A stretch of 64,000 nt of DNA from Thermoplasmatales archaeon. GTDB taxonomy: Archaea; Thermoplasmatota; Thermoplasmata; Thermoplasmatales; Thermoplasmataceae. The stretch spans positions 62,001-126,000 of the forward strand of contig JACWAH010000026.1 of the NCBI GenBank assembly GCA_014874365.1, in the 5' to 3' direction. Of this stretch, positions 16,451-24,334 are shown piece by piece; within the stretch, counting starts at the first letter, position 1, and each line of letters begins with the position of its first letter. Both the position numbers and the translations under genes were made by a program. Under the pieces are notes generated by a model. The model ran no database searches. It saw only the letters and a list, made by a program, of their open reading frames with translations, and was not told the DNA's origin.

Positions 16451-17450
16451 TAAAATGACCAACTCAGAAAGAATGATAATGTCCAGAACACCACTTCGGA
16501 TTTCATTTGCAGGAGGTGGAACAGATATCGGGGAGTATTATTCCAATTATGGAACCGGTGCGGTTGTTTCGGCTGCGATTAACAAGTATATCCATATTGT
16601 AGTCAATAAAAAGTTTGACAATAAGATAAGGGTCAGTTATGCTGTCACTGAAATTGTTGATAAGCCCGGAGAATTGAAACATCCTTCAGTTAGAGAAGCC
16701 CTTGAGTTGATGGGAATTACAGGAGGGATCGAGATAATCAGTATATCGGACATTCCCTCAAGCGGAACAGGATTAGGCAGTAGTAGCACCTTCCTCGTCG
16801 GTCTGCTTAATGCATTGCATGCTTATCTGGGAGAATACGCGTCTCCAAAAACTCTATCTGAAGAGGCAGTGAAAATAGAGAGAGAAATCCTGAAAGAAAA
16901 CGGAGGAAAGCAGGATCAATATATTGCTGCCTATGGTGGAATCCAGCTAATGGAGTTTTACAAAAATGAGAGAGTGGACGTCACGCCAATAATTATGGAC
17001 GAAGAATTTAGGAAGAAAGTGAACGCGAATCTATTGCTATTATACACGGGAAAGCAACGCTCGTCGAGCAATATACACGCTGAACAGAAAAATAATGTAA
17101 CTAAGAAAATCGACCTCTACAGGAAAATGGCTGAGCTGGCCAGGCAGATCCAGTCCATTTGCTCATCGAGGGATGCAGATGAGCTGGGTGTGATTTTGCA
17201 CAAAAACTGGCTGATGAAAAAGGAGTTATCGGGCGGCATTAGTGATTCTACTATTGACCGATGGTATGAAATTGCTTTGAAAAACGGTGCGATCGGCGGT
17301 AAGATAATAGGAGCCGGCGGCGGTGGATTCATGCTTTTCTATGTTCCCGAGAAAGACCGCGAGAAGGTAATAAAGGCCTTGCCTGAGCTTTCCGTAACTG
17401 ATTTCCAGTTTGATTATCGTGGAAGCAGGATTGTTATGGTTGGAGATTAA
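16437..17450 (+). CDS. hddA: GHMP kinase, D-glycero-D-manno-heptose 7-phosphate kinase-like (HddA)
   Basis: The enzyme phosphorylates a sugar 7-phosphate at C1 before nucleotide activation. The N-terminal RTPLRISFAGGGTDIGEYY is diagnostic of the HddA/fucose-kinase branch. The GHMP ATP loop is PSSGTGLGSSS (107-117), and the third motif is KIIGAGGGGFMLFY. The GGKQDQYIAAYGG block is conserved in this branch. The length of 337 residues is right. The start overlaps the epimerase by 14 bases; ATG 16455, just after the epimerase stop, is an alternative. GmhA, the enzyme of the preceding step, is encoded at 30.3-30.9 kb in the same glycosylation island. Confidence 0.83.
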   Translation: MTIIDKMTNSERMIMSRTPLRISFAGGGTDIGEYYSNYGTGAVVSAAINKYIHIVVNKKFDNKIRVSYAVTEIVDKPGELKHPSVREALELMGITGGIEIISISDIPSSGTGLGSSSTFLVGLLNALHAYLGEYASPKTLSEEAVKIEREILKENGGKQDQYIAAYGGIQLMEFYKNERVDVTPIIMDEEFRKKVNANLLLLYTGKQRSSSNIHAEQKNNVTKKIDLYRKMAELARQIQSICSSRDADELGVILHKNWLMKKELSGGISDSTIDRWYEIALKNGAIGGKIIGAGGGGFMLFYVPEKDREKVIKALPELSVTDFQFDYRGSRIVMVGD

Positions 17451-17451
17451 C

Positions 17452-18339
17452 TTACTTAATTTCTCCCTTTGAGGTCATTTTAATTCCCTCCTTCAAACCA
17501 ATCCTTGGCTTCCAGCCAGTGTCGCGAACAATCTTGGAAATGTCTGCAAGAGTAAAATACTGATAATTCTTTAAAGGGTTCTCAACATGGACTATCTTTG
17601 AGTTAGTTCGTAATGTCTCTTTAACCATTGCAGCTATGCTGTTAAAATCCGTAGTTATGCCAGTGCCAACATTATAACACTCCCCATTCTTTCCCTTCTC
17701 GAATGCTGTAACTGTAGCATCCGCTATATCTGATACGTATACAAAATCCCTTGATTGCTTGCCATCACCAAATACAACCAGGTCTTCCCCACCGAGAGAT
17801 GCTTTGACAAACTTCCAAATAACGCTGGAATACATGCTTTTGGTATTCTCCCCTGGACCATAGGCGTTAAAATACCTTAATGATACAAATTCAGTTTCTC
17901 CACGAATGGAGAAGAAATTACCCAGCATTTCTCCAACTACTTTTGTGATAGGGTAGAGATTGTCGTGCAGGTTAAGCTGCATATTCTCGGAAGCTTTGTT
18001 CGTAGTTTTGCCATAAGTTGCAGAAGATGACGCGAATACCACTCTCTTAACCTTCTCCCGTGCTGCGGCTAGCAATACATTCATTGTACCGCTGACATTG
18101 TTCTGGAAACCTGCGTTCAGGTCTGACTCGAATTGGGGTGGTGAAGTCGTTGCTGCAAGATGTATTACACCATGAGCCCCTTCGAATGCTTTTCTCACTT
18201 TTTCAGGATCAAGTACCGAAATGTGGTAGTCTGGATTTCCGTTTATATCGAGCGAGAATGTATCGTGCCCAAGTTCTTTCAGTTTACGAACGACATTTCT
18301 CCCGATGAATCCCTCTCCACCAGTCACAACTAATTTCAT
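17452..18339 (-). CDS. NAD-dependent epimerase/dehydratase (GalE-like)
   Basis: This second extended SDR has NAD motif VVTGGEGFIGRNV (4-16), the canonical catalytic YPITK, VVFASSSATYG, and the sugar-side blocks SLRYFNAYGPGEN and SRDFVYVSDIADATV. The 295-residue length fits UDP-hexose 4-epimerases and related dehydratases. It ends one base beyond the convergent heptose kinase stop. Unlike the epimerase at 15.5 kb it retains the YxxxK lysine. Its natural nucleotide sugar cannot be told from the sequence. Confidence 0.87.
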   Translation of the reverse strand: MKLVVTGGEGFIGRNVVRKLKELGHDTFSLDINGNPDYHISVLDPEKVRKAFEGAHGVIHLAATTSPPQFESDLNAGFQNNVSGTMNVLLAAAREKVKRVVFASSSATYGKTTNKASENMQLNLHDNLYPITKVVGEMLGNFFSIRGETEFVSLRYFNAYGPGENTKSMYSSVIWKFVKASLGGEDLVVFGDGKQSRDFVYVSDIADATVTAFEKGKNGECYNVGTGITTDFNSIAAMVKETLRTNSKIVHVENPLKNYQYFTLADISKIVRDTGWKPRIGLKEGIKMTSKGEIK

Positions 18340-18469
18340 AGATTGGATTCAGGAAAGACTGTGCAAATTTAAAATATCGTATTCAGGAAAAATAACTGTA
18401 GTCCAATAAACAAATCTCCTGAATTGAAAATAGAAAGATTATTAAGGAGTTTTTAGTAAAGTTTAGAGT

Positions 18470-19588
18470 ATGGGAAAATCTCCTGTTAAAATTGCTGTCT
18501 CTACGACCAAGGGTGCATATTTGCTAAGTTCCGATGAGAACAGGAAAGATTGGAACAGTGTGGGACCGTTCCTGGCTGAGGAGAGTGTTAATAACGTTAC
18601 TTCCGACCGGAGCGGTAAACTTTTTGCTTCCACCCTGACCGAGGGGGTTTTCTCTTCAAGTGACTCGGGAAAAACATGGGTGCCTTCAAGCCGGGGATTA
18701 CTGGTAAAGAAAGTATGGACAGTTGAGGCGGATAAGCACGAAGATGGTGTTTTGTACGCAGGTACGCACTATGGACATCTATTCAGATCGCTGGATTCTG
18801 GCAGGACATGGAGTGAGGTTGCCGGTCTCCACAATGCTCCACTAAGGGATACATGGGGAGTTGACTGGGCAATGGGTACAATCGGACTGGCGTTGCATAC
18901 AGTCAAGTCCGATCCAGCGAAGAAAGGGAGATTGTTCGTGGTTAGTTCTGGCGGTGGCCCTTATAGAAGCGACGATTCTGGGGAAACATGGAAGCTCCTG
19001 AAAGACGGAGTTGCTGAGTCCTGTCCTGTAGGCGCCAAGGATTTTTACGGGGTAAATGCTGAAAAATCTGACAGTGAGAGGTTAAAAGAGCATCTTGATA
19101 GTGTCCATAAGTGCACGCACAAATTGGCAATTTCAACTGCAAATCCTGGATTGGTATATCAGCAAAATCACTGTGGCGTCTTTTCTTCAACTGACTCAGG
19201 AGACAGCTGGAAGGACATCAGCCCCAGTCCTGATGTGCGACATGGATTCCCGATAGCGCTTACTGAGAAAGGAGGAAGTTCTCTCTTTGTCGTACCTGCC
19301 TACCAGGGCAAATGCAAGGAGCACAATTCGTGCATTCAGGGTCAACTTGAAGTTAACAGGACTGGGGATGGCGGTAAAACATGGACAAGGTTGAGCAATG
19401 GGCTGCCAAACGGTGTTCATACTGTCGCTCTCAGAGACTCGATGGCGACTGATGATCTGGACAACCCTGGTGTATATTTCGGAACTACAACCGGCGAAGT
19501 TTACTGCTCCACAGATAATGGTGATAACTGGAGAAGAGTAACCGGCAACCTGGGAAGAGTTCAGGGAGTTTCGGTTCTGGCGTCTTAG
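18470..19588 (+). CDS. BNR/Asp-box repeat beta-propeller protein (sialidase/sortilin-like fold), cytoplasmic
   Basis: At least six Asp-box (SxDxGxTW) repeats are visible: SSSDSGKTW (62-70), SLDSGRTW (107-114), RSDDSGETW, SSTDSGDSW, RTGDGGKTW and CSTDNGDNW. They are spaced as in six- or seven-bladed propellers of the exo-alpha-sialidase-like/VPS10 type. There is no signal peptide or membrane span, so the protein should be cytoplasmic. Several His and Cys residues in the middle (HLDSVHKCTHK; CKEHNSC) might bind metal. No catalytic assignment is possible; most such proteins of this size are uncharacterised. A run of T residues follows the stop. Confidence 0.72.
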   Translation: MGKSPVKIAVSTTKGAYLLSSDENRKDWNSVGPFLAEESVNNVTSDRSGKLFASTLTEGVFSSSDSGKTWVPSSRGLLVKKVWTVEADKHEDGVLYAGTHYGHLFRSLDSGRTWSEVAGLHNAPLRDTWGVDWAMGTIGLALHTVKSDPAKKGRLFVVSSGGGPYRSDDSGETWKLLKDGVAESCPVGAKDFYGVNAEKSDSERLKEHLDSVHKCTHKLAISTANPGLVYQQNHCGVFSSTDSGDSWKDISPSPDVRHGFPIALTEKGGSSLFVVPAYQGKCKEHNSCIQGQLEVNRTGDGGKTWTRLSNGLPNGVHTVALRDSMATDDLDNPGVYFGTTTGEVYCSTDNGDNWRRVTGNLGRVQGVSVLAS

Positions 19589-19606
19589 TTTTTTATTGTT
19601 TTCATG
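19588..19606 (+). terminator. T-rich terminator after the Asp-box protein
   Basis: GTTTTTTATTGTTTT follows the TAG stop directly, as expected for archaeal oligo-T termination. Confidence 0.4.
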
Positions 19607-19692
19607 AAAATTTTGACAAGAATGGCTGAACCAGATTTACGAAGGCTTGCCCGGAATTAACTTCTTCAGGATGAACTTTAATTAAACCAATA

Positions 19693-20619
19693 ATGCATGC
19701 ACCAAACATGAAAGGGTTCGAGGAACTTGATTCCATGTGGTACCCGTCAAGATTTGGAAAGGACGATTTTCTCGGGGCCCTCAATTATATCCGCCCCTCC
19801 AAAGTGCTGGCCTCGCTGTCCAGGCCAAAGAAAGGAAAGGCATACCGTCTTTCTCACGTTTTAAGCGAAGACCTGGCCTTTAGACCAACGCATGGGGCAT
19901 TCTTTTACACCACTTCGCTGAGATCCACTGATTACCACGCCCCATTCAGACCCGTTTCAAATAATGGCCTTGGGGCAAACATCGGAAGAATGGAATTATC
20001 AGACCATACAGGTACTCACATTGATGCGCTTAATCATATTTCAATAAACGGGAAACTCTACAATGGCCTGGATGCCTCTGGAATTATCGGGCCAAGAGGG
20101 TCATCATCGCTTGGGATTGAAACGACACCCCCAGTGATCACTCGCGGATTAATCGTGGATATGCCTTCGATAAGAGGCGTGGACCTGGTGGAAGAAGGCC
20201 CTCCTAGCCAAAAGGAAATTGATAAGTTCTTCAGCGAAAATCAAATTATTCCTGAAGAAGGGGATGCTGTATTCTTCTATACCGGGGCAAGCAAACTGTG
20301 GCCTGATCATGACCGTTACGCCAGGTTGTACGAGAAGTCTTCTGGAATAGGCATGGAAGCTGCCCGCTGGATGGTCCATAATAGAATATCGATTTCAGGA
20401 TCAGATTCCCCTTCAAGTGAAATAACGCCGCCAGAAGTCGATGAGGCCATGCTTCCAGTACATCAATTCCTGATCACTATGAACGGCATCAGACTCATAG
20501 ACAACATGAAGTTGGACGAAATTGCAATGGATAAGGTGTATTCATTTCTGGTAATTTGTGCGCCCCTTCCCATTCGAGGAGGCACCGGGTCTCCTGTTTC
20601 ACCGATCGCGGTGGTTTGA
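19693..20619 (+). CDS. cyclase-family metal hydrolase (kynurenine formamidase/isatin hydrolase-like)
   Basis: Members of PF04199 are Mn/Zn-dependent hydrolases of amides or lactams. The hallmark HTGTHIDALNH lies at 105-115, and the later conserved GDAVFFYTGASKLWPDHDRY and SGSDSPSSE parts are also present. The 308-residue length is slightly above the classical formamidases and matches the larger isatin-hydrolase-like branch. Two starts are possible: ATG 19693 or ATG 19708, the latter about 27 bases after TATA-like TTTAATTA. No tryptophan catabolism genes are close, so the substrate is open. Confidence 0.82.
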   Translation: MHAPNMKGFEELDSMWYPSRFGKDDFLGALNYIRPSKVLASLSRPKKGKAYRLSHVLSEDLAFRPTHGAFFYTTSLRSTDYHAPFRPVSNNGLGANIGRMELSDHTGTHIDALNHISINGKLYNGLDASGIIGPRGSSSLGIETTPPVITRGLIVDMPSIRGVDLVEEGPPSQKEIDKFFSENQIIPEEGDAVFFYTGASKLWPDHDRYARLYEKSSGIGMEAARWMVHNRISISGSDSPSSEITPPEVDEAMLPVHQFLITMNGIRLIDNMKLDEIAMDKVYSFLVICAPLPIRGGTGSPVSPIAVV

Positions 20620-20630
20620 GCTTTTTTGGC

Positions 20631-21101
20631 CTAATTAGCCGGATCTAGAATGTTTATTCTCCAGACAAGTTTCATGCTTATCAGGTAGTTTAAAGGAAAA
20701 GCAACTAAAGTACCTATGAAACTTCCGAGGTATGGTATAACTCCCAGGTAATAGTACAGCGAAAGCTGGATTGCTATGGAAACTAAATTTCCGAATGCGT
20801 ATACGCCTTCAAACAGGAATAGCCTCACAGTCCATCGGGAGATTCCTTTGGCATGCTGTCCAGCTCCTTTTGTAGACCAGTGCTCATTTAGAGTAAAACC
20901 GAACATAACGCTCAGAAATGCCGATGCAATGTCTATCGAAAGAATGTATTTCGTCGTAAATAACTCAATTCCAGTATAAAGCACAACCAGGAAGAAAAGA
21001 AAGCCTCCCACACCTGCGATTAGGAATTTAATTCCCCGCTTCGCATTGCTCCTCACCATCAGGCGCAGGGAACGAAGACTCAATCTCTTTTCGTTTTCCA
21101 T
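20631..21101 (-). CDS. GtrA-like four-span membrane protein
   Basis: GtrA-family proteins (PF04138) are small polytopic proteins thought to flip lipid-linked sugars. The 156 residues have a basic N-terminal tail, then four hydrophobic spans. The conserved FLIAGVGGFLFFLVVLY opening, FTLNEHWSTK after span 2, and the C-terminal FPLNYLISMKLVWRI are characteristic. It overlaps the 3' end of the GT2-GtrA fusion gene by 22 bases, so the two are cotranscribed. Two GtrA domains in tandem genes may form a heteromeric flippase. Confidence 0.85.
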   Translation of the reverse strand: MENEKRLSLRSLRLMVRSNAKRGIKFLIAGVGGFLFFLVVLYTGIELFTTKYILSIDIASAFLSVMFGFTLNEHWSTKGAGQHAKGISRWTVRLFLFEGVYAFGNLVSIAIQLSLYYYLGVIPYLGSFIGTLVAFPLNYLISMKLVWRINILDPAN

Positions 21102-22069
21102 ACCAGGTAGTCACTGCCGAGATAGTTAATGGCAAATCCTGCTAGAATTCCAATCAAATTTGCATAGAGGAAGTAAATAAACGGAGAAAGCACATTTCCA
21201 AATACATAGTTAACAACAGCTCCAAGAGCAGTTACAGAGTTGAATTTTAAAAACCTAATCGCAACCGGTTCAAATTTCCTGTCAGAGAAAGTCCAGGCAT
21301 TGTTGAATGTAAAATTCCATATGATGGACAACTCGATGGAAATCAGCAGGGCAAAAGGAATTATCAAGCCGAATGGGGCATGAAAGATATATTCCGCCCC
21401 TTCATTAATACCAATTCCGGACAATCCCACAAGCCCGAATTTTATGGCCCTGTACTTTGACAGCCTGAGTAGACTGTATGTGTAAGAAATGAAACTGCCG
21501 GAGTATATCTTTCCTTTGGTGCCGGATTCCTGGTATATCTCTGAAATTTTAATGGTCCTGTTCTTGATTATAAGTTCAGGAAGAAGAGTTTCTGGCGATG
21601 TGCTCAGGTTTATCCCGGCAAGCAGGCTCTTTTTTGCGATAAAGAAGAGAGAAAGCGGATCTGAAATCCCATTCATTTCCCGTACGAGCAATTTGATAAC
21701 TGTCGTCTTAAGATCAAATTTTCTCTTCTTCCCAGAAAATCGCGATGCGACTACAACATCAAAGCCTTTCTCTGCCTCTTTAAGCATCCTGGTAATCGTA
21801 TCCATGGAGCACATTCTGCTTGACCTGACAATTGCAAAATAGTCACCCCTGGCGGCGGACAATGCGCTTTGTATGTCTTCAATAAAACTTCCAGAACTAT
21901 GCCCGGAGATCCAGGGGCCTTCATTACTTTGGAATCCTTCTATGGTTTTCTCCTTTGGGTTGATTATAAAGAGGTCCAGGTCGAGGTTTTCTTCTTTCGC
22001 CAGCTCCACGATCGACTCTGGTTTAAAGTCATCGGTTTCTACAATGATTTGGAGTGATAAGCTAGGCAT
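21080..22069 (-). CDS. degenerate GT2-like domain fused to a GtrA membrane domain
   Basis: Residues 1-200 resemble a dolichol-phosphate mannosyltransferase (SALSAARGDYFAIVRSSRM, VVVASRFSGKKRKFD, NGISDPLSLFFIAKKSLL). They lack the usual VDDGS and DSD nucleotide-sugar motifs, so the transferase domain is probably inactive or binds a different donor. Residues about 205-329 form four spans of GtrA type (KFGLVGLSGIGINEGAEYIF; NFTFNNAWTFSDRK; YLGSDYLVWK). A TATA-like run is not obvious upstream. It is followed by the stand-alone GtrA gene. Function in transferring or flipping a polyprenyl-linked sugar is inferred. Confidence 0.78.
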   Translation of the reverse strand: MPSLSLQIIVETDDFKPESIVELAKEENLDLDLFIINPKEKTIEGFQSNEGPWISGHSSGSFIEDIQSALSAARGDYFAIVRSSRMCSMDTITRMLKEAEKGFDVVVASRFSGKKRKFDLKTTVIKLLVREMNGISDPLSLFFIAKKSLLAGINLSTSPETLLPELIIKNRTIKISEIYQESGTKGKIYSGSFISYTYSLLRLSKYRAIKFGLVGLSGIGINEGAEYIFHAPFGLIIPFALLISIELSIIWNFTFNNAWTFSDRKFEPVAIRFLKFNSVTALGAVVNYVFGNVLSPFIYFLYANLIGILAGFAINYLGSDYLVWKTKRD

Positions 22070-22205
22070 TATGTGTTCCTTTTACTCTGAGAGCAGGCTA
22101 GTTATCCAGTTGTATCAGATAAATATTACTTCATACATTTTGCATTTGCTATACCGTAGATGCCACAATTGCTGGCCATGATATATGAAAACTGAATACC
22201 TTCTG

Positions 22206-23120
22206 TCAGGCAGAATTCCTTTCAATTTCATTCACCCGGGCTGAAGTCCACTCAATCAAATCAACCAGGTTTCTGACGGATCTTGCGCTCAGGTTATCGC
22301 CTTGTTTCCTGACATAGCTTGTTTTTATGACGCCATAGTGCTTCAGAATTTCCTTTTTTACCGCAATTGTACGATCTGGAAGGTAATAGGACAATGGCAA
22401 TGTCGCAAAGTATAATTCTCTGGCCAGAAGCTTATTTCCACGTTGAAAATTGTTCCAGATATCTATAAGGTAGGAAGGAACTGGGGCAGAAGTTAAAATC
22501 CCTTCGATTCCCAACTCCATTTCCCATAGGATATTCCTGCCATGACTGGCTCCAAATATTCCCAGTTCCTGCCCAAATTCTTTCCTCAACAACTCTATCT
22601 TCTCTGTGGAAGGTTGGTCTTCAACTTTTATGTATCTTATGTTTTCGCACCTTCCAGTGATCCTTCTTATTGTGTCTAAACCGATTATCGGATAACCAAG
22701 GGAGGGGTTGTCAAGTATTATTATTGGGACGGTTGAGACTCCTGATACTTTTTCAAAATATCCAGCTATGGCTTCCCTGCCTATTTGAGGATCATGTGGA
22801 GGTGATACAAGAATTGCACCCAGATCATGATCTGAAGCTCTCTCCGCAGCTTCAAGGCTCAGTGTTTCTGAATCTCTGCCAATTCCAGCGATTACAGGGA
22901 CTTTACCTCTTACCTCCCTGACCACTGTGGTTAATATTTCCCTTCTTTCATCTTCTTCGAGTAGCCTAGTTTCAGATACCTCCCCCAGGCAAGCAAGACC
23001 GTCGACTCCACTATCAAGGTAAAATTTAATCATTTTGCGCAAATCTTCATAATCAACATGCCCGGCATCATCGAATGGTGTAAGGAGTATGGGTATTACC
23101 CCCTTCAAGGAAAGTTCCAT
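22206..23120 (-). CDS. DapA-superfamily aldolase/dehydratase with altered active site
   Basis: This TIM-barrel Schiff-base enzyme is of the DHDPS/N-acetylneuraminate lyase superfamily. The lysine is in IRYIKVED. The GTTGE motif of true DapA is LGEVSE, and the catalytic tyrosine motif YNVP is LDNP. These changes put it in the branch with LGxxGE and QDYP-type motifs rather than with lysine synthesis. Substrate is therefore probably a different keto acid. The open frame extends to 23231, but the extra 37 residues are unlike the family and MELSLKGVIPILLTPF is the usual beginning, so ATG 23120 is chosen. It may make or degrade a keto-sugar in the surrounding sugar island. Confidence 0.8.
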   Translation of the reverse strand: MELSLKGVIPILLTPFDDAGHVDYEDLRKMIKFYLDSGVDGLACLGEVSETRLLEEDERREILTTVVREVRGKVPVIAGIGRDSETLSLEAAERASDHDLGAILVSPPHDPQIGREAIAGYFEKVSGVSTVPIIILDNPSLGYPIIGLDTIRRITGRCENIRYIKVEDQPSTEKIELLRKEFGQELGIFGASHGRNILWEMELGIEGILTSAPVPSYLIDIWNNFQRGNKLLARELYFATLPLSYYLPDRTIAVKKEILKHYGVIKTSYVRKQGDNLSARSVRNLVDLIEWTSARVNEIERNSA

Positions 23121-23459
23121 GATGGAAATATTGGCGGGGTGATTAATTCTTTTCCGATAAACCGACAGGGAAGTTGACAGCCTTACTGGATCCTCATTAA
23201 TGGCAACTGAATTCAGGGCTTTTACATCCATCAGTGCAGGCAGCTTTCAGGGTACCTGAACTATATTGACTGAACCACTTCTCGCGCAGACCAAGAACAA
23301 TCTACTTATTGCCTTTGAATATCCCCATTAATCCCTTCAAAGAGACTTGCTCCACATCACATTTGGCGCAAAGTAGTGCTTTGAACTGGGTCTAAAAAAG
23401 CGATGTAAAAAGGATGGCAGGATGATATTGGGAAAAGTAGAAAAGGAAGTGGACGAAAG

Positions 23460-24299
23460 ATGACCCAACTACCAGAAGCCGGGGAACCAAAACTTCACCA
23501 GAGAGTCAATAATGGCGAATTTAATGCCGATAATGATAATCCTCCAATCTTCTCAATTGTGATTCCGGTCCTGAATGAAATTGCCAATTTACCGTTGTTT
23601 ATTGAAGAACTGAATAAGCTTCTGTCAGAGGCACATATAACAGCTATAAGAGAACTCGTTTTTGTTGACGATGGTAGTGTTGATGGAACGCTCGAATTTA
23701 TTCATGACCTGTCCAGGGAACAAAAAAGCACTTATGCCGTGAAAATCATCGAAAGGAGACAAAAACTTGGATCTGCCAATGCGGAGCTTGTTGGGTGTAA
23801 AGCTGCTTCAAATGAATCCATAATCAAAATGGACTCAGATTTGCAGCATCCGGTTTCCTATATAGGGGATTTTATTAAAAACTGGAATCCTGCACTTGAT
23901 CTTCTGGTTGCCTCCCGCTATTTGGCGGGAGGAGGAAATGACTGGTCTCCGCTGAGAGGAATAATCAGCAGATTTGCACAGGCGATCGCAAGATTATTCA
24001 TACGAGACTCAAGCGAACTGACCGACCCGCTATCTGGATTCTTCGCTATCAGAAAGTCCGTAGTTGTTCAATTGCAACCAATTCCCAATACAAGGAAATT
24101 ATTGCTCTACGTACTTGCTTCCAAGAAACATCTTAGAATCAAAGAAATTCCGTACGTTATGAAGGATAGATTTGGAGGAGAATCCAAAATTGTTGACAGC
24201 AGCTTTAGTTTCATCCAGCAATATCTTATCGAAGTACTTGCGTACTGGAAAATTTCCATGAATCAAAAGAAAAATCGGGTTCCGGAGAAAGTCCATTAA
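23460..24299 (+). CDS. GT2 glycosyltransferase, dolichol-phosphate mannose/glucose synthase type
   Basis: The protein transfers a sugar from a nucleotide donor to a polyprenyl phosphate. Motifs are intact: FSIVIPVLNE (31-40), FVDDGSVDGT (68-77) and the metal-binding MDSDLQHP (124-131), then DPLSGFFAIRKS. The first 28 residues are a polar extension. There is no membrane domain at the C-terminus, so it is a soluble or peripheral DPM1-like enzyme of 279 residues. GGAAGTGGACG lies close before the ATG. It probably supplies lipid-linked sugar to the GT-C membrane proteins encoded downstream on the other strand. Confidence 0.88.
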   Translation: MTQLPEAGEPKLHQRVNNGEFNADNDNPPIFSIVIPVLNEIANLPLFIEELNKLLSEAHITAIRELVFVDDGSVDGTLEFIHDLSREQKSTYAVKIIERRQKLGSANAELVGCKAASNESIIKMDSDLQHPVSYIGDFIKNWNPALDLLVASRYLAGGGNDWSPLRGIISRFAQAIARLFIRDSSELTDPLSGFFAIRKSVVVQLQPIPNTRKLLLYVLASKKHLRIKEIPYVMKDRFGGESKIVDSSFSFIQQYLIEVLAYWKISMNQKKNRVPEKVH

Positions 24300-24334
24300 A
24301 AGCTGGTATCTTGAATATGCTGTTCAATCAAACT

